Shown piece by piece: positions 54,352 through 58,925 of a stretch of 58,925 nucleotides of DNA (the first letter of the stretch is position 1; every line of letters begins with the position of its first letter). The DNA is taken from contig CAZMQG010000009.1 in assembly GCA_964568625.1 (NCBI GenBank), forward strand, positions 1 to 58,925. The letters are read 5' to 3'. The position numbers and the translations under genes are program-made. The stretch comes from JBAZAX01 sp964568625 (lineage in GTDB: Bacteria > Babelota > Babeliae > Babelales > RVW-14). Under the pieces are notes generated by a model. It was not told the DNA's origin. It did no database searches and saw only the letters and a program-made list of their open reading frames with translations.

Positions 54352-54379
54352 AAATTAGCCCTAATGCCATAAATGTCAA
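54352..54379 (-). promoter_or_regulatory. Promoter of the giant surface protein gene
   Basis: Minus strand TTGACA (54374-54379), 16 bp spacer, TAATTT (54352-54357). A perfect -35 and 16-bp spacing as in the tRNA promoters. Confidence 0.55.
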
Positions 54380-54513
54380 GGCCATTTTTTCAAGCTATTA
54401 CTAAACTTTATATTTCAGAAGTGTCAATTTTATTCCAACTAGTTAACTTTTTATTGATTTATATAACTTAAATTTCGTTTTTTCTTTACAAAATATTTAT
54501 TACATTTAAGGTA

Positions 54514-54542
54514 TTGATACCGACGTAAAATTCAAATAATAT
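54514..54542 (+). promoter_or_regulatory. Promoter of the DegT-tmk-holB operon
   Basis: TTGATA (54514-54519), 17 bp spacer, TAATAT (54537-54542), about 100 bases upstream of the first start codon. Confidence 0.55.
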
Positions 54543-54640
54543 CATCATTATTTCTACCTCTTAAAAATTAAGTGGTTTTATTAAACCAAATGACCACAAA
54601 AAAAGTAAAGAGTTTTGAAATTTTTTTTAAGGAGTTTTGA

Positions 54641-55867
54641 ATGAGCAAGCAAAACATTACATTTTTCTCACTTGCGCGACAGGTAAAAAATCTCGAAACC
54701 CAAATAAAATTAGCAATTGATTCCGTACTCCAGAGTCAACAATTTGTTGGTGGAAATTTTGTAACACAATTTGAAGAAAAAATGGCAAAACATCTCGGAG
54801 TAAAACACGTAATTTCGTGCAACTCCGGTACGGATGCACTTTGGATTGCCGTAAAAGCATTAGGCACACAACCAGATTCGATTGTTTTAACAACACCATT
54901 TTCGTTCATTGCATCATCAAGTGAAATTGCTGCTCACAGAGCTCATCCTGTTTTTATAGATATTGACCCAAAAACTTTAAATATTTGCCCAAACAATTTA
55001 CAAAATTGGCTACAAAAAAATGCTGAAATAAAAAATGGAAAAACAGTTCACAAGAAAACCGGCCAATTGATTGAAGGAATTGTAGCCGTTGATATTTTTG
55101 GACAATGTGCAGATTATGATCCAATCAAGCAAATTGCAAATGAGTGGAATCTTTGGATTATCGAAGATACAGCACAAAGCATTGGCGCTGAATATAAGGG
55201 ACAAAAAGCCGGAACAATCGGAAATGTTGGATGTTTTTCATTTTACCCAACAAAAAACCTAGGTGCTTATGGCGATGGCGGATGTTGCGTAACAAACGAT
55301 TCAGAACTAGCTGAAAAAATTCTACGCCTGCGTAATCACGGACGCAAATCTCACTATAATTATGAAGAACTTGGCGTTAACAGCAGACTTGATGCAATGC
55401 AAGCCGCAATTTTAAACGTAAAACTTGATTATATAGACGGGTGGAACGCTCGCAGGCAAGAAATTGCAGCAATGTATGAAAAGGGGCTTTCCGGAATCAA
55501 TTTCATTAAAGTTCCAAAAGCACTACTAGGTAAACATGTTTACCACCAATACTCAATTCAAATAGTTGATGAAACCGGATTAATAACACGCGATATGGTA
55601 GAAAAATACTTAGCAGAAAACGGAGTACAAACAAGAATATTCTATCCTCAATCATTAAACCGAATACCTTTTTTAAATTCACGTAAAGATCTTTTTGAAG
55701 AATGCCCTGTTTCTGTCAAACTAGAAAGCACAATTTTGGCTCTTCCAATTTGGCCTGAAATGGAAAATTCTGAAGTACAATATGTTATTGAGACAATCAA
55801 AAATATGCAAACGAGTCTGTTAAACTTTTCGAATGTAAACGGACAAGTCAATGCAACAACACGGTAA
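54641..55867 (+). CDS. DegT/DnrJ/EryC1/StrS-family aminotransferase
   Basis: 408 aa PLP-dependent sugar aminotransferase. Start preceded by AAGGAG. SCNSGTDALWIAVKAL near 59-74 binds the cofactor phosphate; EDTAQSIGAEYKG near 175 carries the PLP Asp; Lys205 in FYPTKNLGAYGDGG forms the internal aldimine; RLRNHGRKSHYNYEELG and NSRLDAMQAAILNVKL are family blocks. It would transaminate a nucleotide-linked keto-sugar for LPS or other surface glycans. Its 3' end overlaps tmk by 17 bases, giving translational coupling. Confidence 0.93.
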   Translation: MSKQNITFFSLARQVKNLETQIKLAIDSVLQSQQFVGGNFVTQFEEKMAKHLGVKHVISCNSGTDALWIAVKALGTQPDSIVLTTPFSFIASSSEIAAHRAHPVFIDIDPKTLNICPNNLQNWLQKNAEIKNGKTVHKKTGQLIEGIVAVDIFGQCADYDPIKQIANEWNLWIIEDTAQSIGAEYKGQKAGTIGNVGCFSFYPTKNLGAYGDGGCCVTNDSELAEKILRLRNHGRKSHYNYEELGVNSRLDAMQAAILNVKLDYIDGWNARRQEIAAMYEKGLSGINFIKVPKALLGKHVYHQYSIQIVDETGLITRDMVEKYLAENGVQTRIFYPQSLNRIPFLNSRKDLFEECPVSVKLESTILALPIWPEMENSEVQYVIETIKNMQTSLLNFSNVNGQVNATTR

Positions 55868-56504
55868 TATAAATTCTAAAAACAATCTTGTTGCCAACCT
55901 TCATGGCGGTAAATTTATAACCATCGAAGGCATCGATGGCTGTGGCAAATCTACCTTGGCAAAAAATTTAACCGATGCGCTTGTAAAAAAAGGCGCATCG
56001 GTTGTTTTAACAAAAGAACCAGGCGGATCAGAACTTGGAATAGCTTTGCGCAAAATTTTACAAGAACAAAAAGATCCTGTATGTGAAAAAGCAGAGTATT
56101 TGCTATTCGCAGCAGACAGAGCTCAACACTTCAAGCAAATAATTCAACCGGCCCTTATGAACAACAAGATAGTCATCTCTGATCGCTGGTGCGACTCTTC
56201 TGTCGCATATCAGGGATATGGACGAGGGCTTGATGTTGAAATAATCAAAAATATAAACACTTGGGCTACACAAGAATTAATCCCGGATTTAATTTTTTAT
56301 ATTCGAATTGATGCTCAAACGGCTTTTGATAGAATAAAAAAAAGAAACCTGGAGCTAACAGCTTTTGAAAAAGAAAAAGTCGAATTCTGGACACGCGTTG
56401 AACATGGGTATGAAGAACTTTTTATGAACAATAAAAATGTTATTGTACTTGATGGAAAAATGACGCAAGAAGAACTTTTACACCAAGCAATTAAAATTTT
56501 TTAA
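55851..56504 (+). CDS. tmk: Thymidylate kinase
   Basis: Phosphorylates dTMP to dTDP. P-loop GIDGCGKST at residues 27-35; the DR(Y/W)-type motif SDRWCDSSVAYQGYGRG near 105; LID region RIKKRNLE. 217 aa with about 18 extra N-terminal residues before the core, which is needed to reach the only ATG and overlaps the aminotransferase gene. Works after tdk (5353-6009) in thymidine salvage. Confidence 0.95.
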   Translation: MQQHGNINSKNNLVANLHGGKFITIEGIDGCGKSTLAKNLTDALVKKGASVVLTKEPGGSELGIALRKILQEQKDPVCEKAEYLLFAADRAQHFKQIIQPALMNNKIVISDRWCDSSVAYQGYGRGLDVEIIKNINTWATQELIPDLIFYIRIDAQTAFDRIKKRNLELTAFEKEKVEFWTRVEHGYEELFMNNKNVIVLDGKMTQEELLHQAIKIF

Positions 56505-56507
56505 TAA

Positions 56508-57281
56508 ATGAACAAAATAATAAACGAAATACTAAACGCAAGCGTACCAACAAGACTAGTTGTTGGCGAACTTGAACAAATACAAAATTTGGTCGAACTT
56601 GCAATCAGATCAAATTTTTGTGAACAAAAAAACAATTCTGATTCTACTAACTCTATTGTTTCAATCCAAGACTGTTTTTGTCTTGAGTGCCGCAGAATAA
56701 AAAATCACCAACATCCCTGCATGGTCTGGATAAGTCCGGAAAAAAACTATTCTGTCGATGATGTTGAAATAATTTTTGACCGCACAAAGTTTGCACTGGA
56801 CATAGGGCAAACTTTCTTTTTTGTTCTTGATAAGGCATCATCGCTTAATACTGCAACGGCAAACAAACTTCTTAAAGTGTTAGAGGAACCACCTGCCGGC
56901 TATAAATTTATTTTACTTGCCGAAAATATTAATACCCTTCCGGCAACTGTTATTTCGCGATCACACATAATTAAAACTACCGGCGAAAATGAACAAACAC
57001 CTCACCATGCATTTTTAAAATATTTCACTGCACGCGAAAATCTACCAGATCCAATTGCATTTGACCAAGAACTGAAAAAAACTGGGCTATCAGAGCAAGA
57101 ATGCGTGGAACTGTGCTATGATTTAATGGAATATTTTGTAACCAAACAGACAATAAGTGATTCAAAATATTTTAGAAATGGTCTTGATATCCTACAAAAA
57201 CGACTTCACAAACCGCCATGTCCAGGTAGTTCAAATATGTTTCTAAAACTTTTATATCTTGATTTTTGCCAGATCAAATAG
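56508..57281 (+). CDS. holB: DNA polymerase III delta-prime subunit-like protein
   Basis: 257 aa, shorter than the usual 310-340. The AAA+ middle is clear: FFFVLDKASSLNTATANKLL then KVLEEPPAGYKFILLAENI and LPATVISRSHII, the sensor/SRC region of clamp-loader subunits. No Walker A loop is seen at the N-terminus, as in delta-prime, which does not bind ATP. The zinc module is reduced (CFCLEC and HQHPC). It lies three bases after tmk, the common tmk-holB order. The C-terminal collar domain looks shortened. Confidence 0.87.
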   Translation: MNKIINEILNASVPTRLVVGELEQIQNLVELAIRSNFCEQKNNSDSTNSIVSIQDCFCLECRRIKNHQHPCMVWISPEKNYSVDDVEIIFDRTKFALDIGQTFFFVLDKASSLNTATANKLLKVLEEPPAGYKFILLAENINTLPATVISRSHIIKTTGENEQTPHHAFLKYFTARENLPDPIAFDQELKKTGLSEQECVELCYDLMEYFVTKQTISDSKYFRNGLDILQKRLHKPPCPGSSNMFLKLLYLDFCQIK

Positions 57282-57295
57282 AATATTAAAATATT

Positions 57296-58129
57296 ATGAA
57301 AATATCCGGCATACTAAAAAGTATGCAACGCTACTTAACCAACTTCGTGCAATCTCAGTTAATTGTACCTCTCGTTTCTATCCCCATTCTTGTCGGATGG
57401 GGTTTACAAATATCAATAATGACATTTATCGGCAACCTGATTTTTGCTCCAATACTCACTATTTTTTTAATTTTAAGCTCAATTGTGTTTTTTACTGAAC
57501 TTTTGGGAATTCCAAATTTTTTTATAGTAAAAGCTTTGGAATTTATAACAATATTCTGGGACATTATATTATCACTTGGGAAAAAAGAATGGTTGTTTGG
57601 ATTTTGCAAGCCTTCAACGTTTTTTTTGTTTTTAATACCAATTGTTTGCTTCTTAATTCTTCTTTTTATTAAAGCTAAAAACTCAAAGATGAAATTTTTA
57701 AGTCTGCTCGGATTCTGCTGCCTCTCAATTTTTTGCTTAAGCATAGTTCCAAAATTTTTCCACAAGCTTCCCCAATCCAACACATTTTATGATGGCAAAT
57801 TAACCATAAATTTTGATGCTGAAAAAAATGCAACTTTAATCGACAATGGATTTTTTAACACAAAAGCATCACCTGAAAAAACAATCAACTACGAACTTAA
57901 ACAATATTTAATTAAAACCATAGGAAAAACAGAACTGCAAAACGTTATATTACTCAAGCCGGGGTGTAGAACATTCAGAGCTGCGCAAGAGCTCTGCTCA
58001 ATATTTGATGTAAAAACCGTTACACTGCCATATTTCGAAAAAAAATTGAGTAAATCGGCCCAGCGTGAGTTCTTTAAGTTAAAATATTTGTTACAAAAAA
58101 ATGAAATAACTTTTGTATGCCAAAACTAG
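57296..58129 (+). CDS. Degenerate ComEC/Rec2-like membrane protein
   Basis: 277 aa. Residues 15-155 contain about four to five transmembrane helices; IMTFIGNLIFAPILTIFLIL matches the end of the ComEC competence domain (usually aNllalPl...). The C-terminal part (LTINFDAEKNATLIDNGFF, then NVILLKPGCRTFRAAQELC) follows the layout of ComEC's metallo-beta-lactamase domain, but the metal-binding HxHxDH is absent (LLKPGCRTF stands where LTHxDxDH would be). Compared with the usual 600-800 aa, the N-terminal domain and much of the channel are missing. It may be a remnant or a reduced channel. Fourteen bases after the holB-like gene, weak ribosome site. Confidence 0.6.
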   Translation: MKISGILKSMQRYLTNFVQSQLIVPLVSIPILVGWGLQISIMTFIGNLIFAPILTIFLILSSIVFFTELLGIPNFFIVKALEFITIFWDIILSLGKKEWLFGFCKPSTFFLFLIPIVCFLILLFIKAKNSKMKFLSLLGFCCLSIFCLSIVPKFFHKLPQSNTFYDGKLTINFDAEKNATLIDNGFFNTKASPEKTINYELKQYLIKTIGKTELQNVILLKPGCRTFRAAQELCSIFDVKTVTLPYFEKKLSKSAQREFFKLKYLLQKNEITFVCQN

Positions 58130-58144
58130 TAAATTCTTCATATG

Positions 58145-58717
58145 CTATTCCAACAAACTACTTAATTTATTTTCTCTGGTAATTTTTAAAATACAAACTA
58201 AAAAACTTACCGGAATAGTATCCCAAATAGAATTAGACTCAAATGCGCTATTTGATAAAAATTTTAAACACTGTGCATCGACAGTCCACCCAAACTCCTT
58301 AAGTAATTTCTCGTCACAACGCCTCATAATACTTAGACAACAATTACCTTGACCAGAAAGCATAAGTTGCAATAATAATTGTGAATTTTGTGAAAGCACT
58401 GAAAAATGAAGCTCATCCCCACGCTCTAAATGATACCTCTTTGCCACAGGACAAGTGAAAAATATTTTTCTTAAACAAGAGATGCTATATTTCCCAATTG
58501 CTTCTATGAAATCTTTATGCAAATCCACTGGAATAATTTGAAAAATATCGTCAAAATCGCAAGTCCCATTCACAAATTTTTCAGTCACAACTTCGCTTGC
58601 TTTCTGCAAAGACAATTTTGCTAACGGGAAAAAACTGTCCACTTTTTCCATGCTAAACGCAATCGAAGTCGATGAAAAAAATATTACGAATAAAATATTT
58701 TTTATAAAATTTGACAT
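58145..58717 (-). CDS. Exported helical protein of unknown function
   Basis: 190 aa. Signal peptide (FIKNILFVIFFSSTSIAFS). The mature part is helical with eight cysteines. Residues about 32-80 (LAKLSLQKASEVVTEKFVNG, then IIPVDLHKDFIEAI) have the same spacing as the N-terminal region of the exported WD40 protein (21056). Ankyrin-like helix pairs are possible in the second half (ELHFSVLSQNSQLLLQLMLSG). No family assigned. Convergent with the ComEC-like gene, whose stop is 15 bases away. GGGAG precedes the start. Confidence 0.75.
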   Translation of the reverse strand: MSNFIKNILFVIFFSSTSIAFSMEKVDSFFPLAKLSLQKASEVVTEKFVNGTCDFDDIFQIIPVDLHKDFIEAIGKYSISCLRKIFFTCPVAKRYHLERGDELHFSVLSQNSQLLLQLMLSGQGNCCLSIMRRCDEKLLKEFGWTVDAQCLKFLSNSAFESNSIWDTIPVSFLVCILKITRENKLSSLLE

Positions 58718-58925
58718 ACACTCCCTCTCCCTTCAAAGCATTACCGAAACAACTAATTATTCACAATTAATCGACTTAGAAATAATACTGTCTAGCGAAA
58801 ATTAAAACGTTATCTAAAAACAATATACCATAAGTCCTAATTTTGATAAAAAAAACAACTAATGCAAAGTTGAAAGATTTTTAAAATTTAAAATCATTTT
58901 TATTGATTTAATATTTTTTAATATA

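Larger units (their letters stand above)
54054..54640. other. Long divergent promoter region
   Basis: These 587 bases hold the predicted promoters of the giant surface gene (54352-54379, minus) and of the DegT operon (54514-54542, plus). The 5' leader of the surface gene, near 54060-54345, contains no open frame; its length suggests post-transcriptional control, but I see no known riboswitch. Confidence 0.55.

Overview
The window is an AT-rich (by eye roughly one third G+C) stretch of a Gram-negative bacterial chromosome. It combines ordinary housekeeping genes (rpsI, glmS, radA, tdk, murA, transketolase, leuS, transaldolase, ruvA, tmk, a delta-prime subunit gene) with many proteins that carry Sec signal peptides and eukaryote-like domains: ankyrin repeats, leucine-rich-like repeats, WD40 repeats and an HDAC11-like deacetylase. 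A TamB-like protein, two porin-like beta-barrels and MurA indicate an outer membrane and peptidoglycan. The mixture best fits a protist-associated endosymbiont or parasite such as candidate phylum Dependentiae (TM6, Babeliae). That placement is inferred from gene content; no marker phylogeny was possible.

Layout. Positions 1-370 hold three minus-strand tRNA genes (Thr partial, Gly, Tyr). rpsI and glmS follow on the plus strand. Positions 3.1-7.2 kb hold a secreted LRR-like protein, radA, tdk and a membrane protein. Positions 7.4-9.5 kb hold three tandem mosaic genes for exported ankyrin-type proteins, bracketed by two paralogous membrane proteins (6051-7172 and 9773-11029). murA, a DUF378 protein, a NUDIX-transketolase pair and three exported clostripain-type (C11) proteases reach 20.8 kb. 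An exported WD40 protein, leuS, two exported glycosyltransferase-like genes (one apparently frameshifted), a second NUDIX gene and transaldolase reach 29.7 kb. Then come an exported PLD nuclease, a coiled-coil protein, TamB, a pseudopilin, ruvA, a porin-like protein, photolyase, an exported HDAC-like protein and an exported ATP-grasp-like protein. A plus-strand operon at 40.9-44.7 kb encodes a Cys/Asp-tailed protein, ferredoxin, acyl-CoA ligase and a CorC-type transporter. A repeat-rich island at 44.7-46.3 kb carries a Y1 (RAYT-type) transposase with DUF2442. Two large surface proteins fill 46.3-54.1 kb, followed by an operon of DegT-type aminotransferase, tmk, holB-like and a degenerate ComEC-like gene.

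How the genes may work together. The most striking feature is that four proteins with N-terminal signal peptides (the three ankyrin-type proteins and the HDAC11-like deacetylase) end in canonical eukaryotic CaaX prenylation boxes: CAIM, CNIM, CNIM and CYLM. With the exported proteases, nuclease, WD40, glycosyltransferase-like and ATP-grasp-like proteins, this suggests an effector repertoire sent out through Sec, possibly followed by a type II or type IV pilus-like system (a pseudopilin gene is present), with some members lipidated by host farnesyltransferase to reach host membranes. This is inference from sequence motifs.

Regulation. Several recognisable sigma70-type promoters have an unusually regular 16-17 bp spacer. 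Strong hairpin terminators separate most convergent genes.
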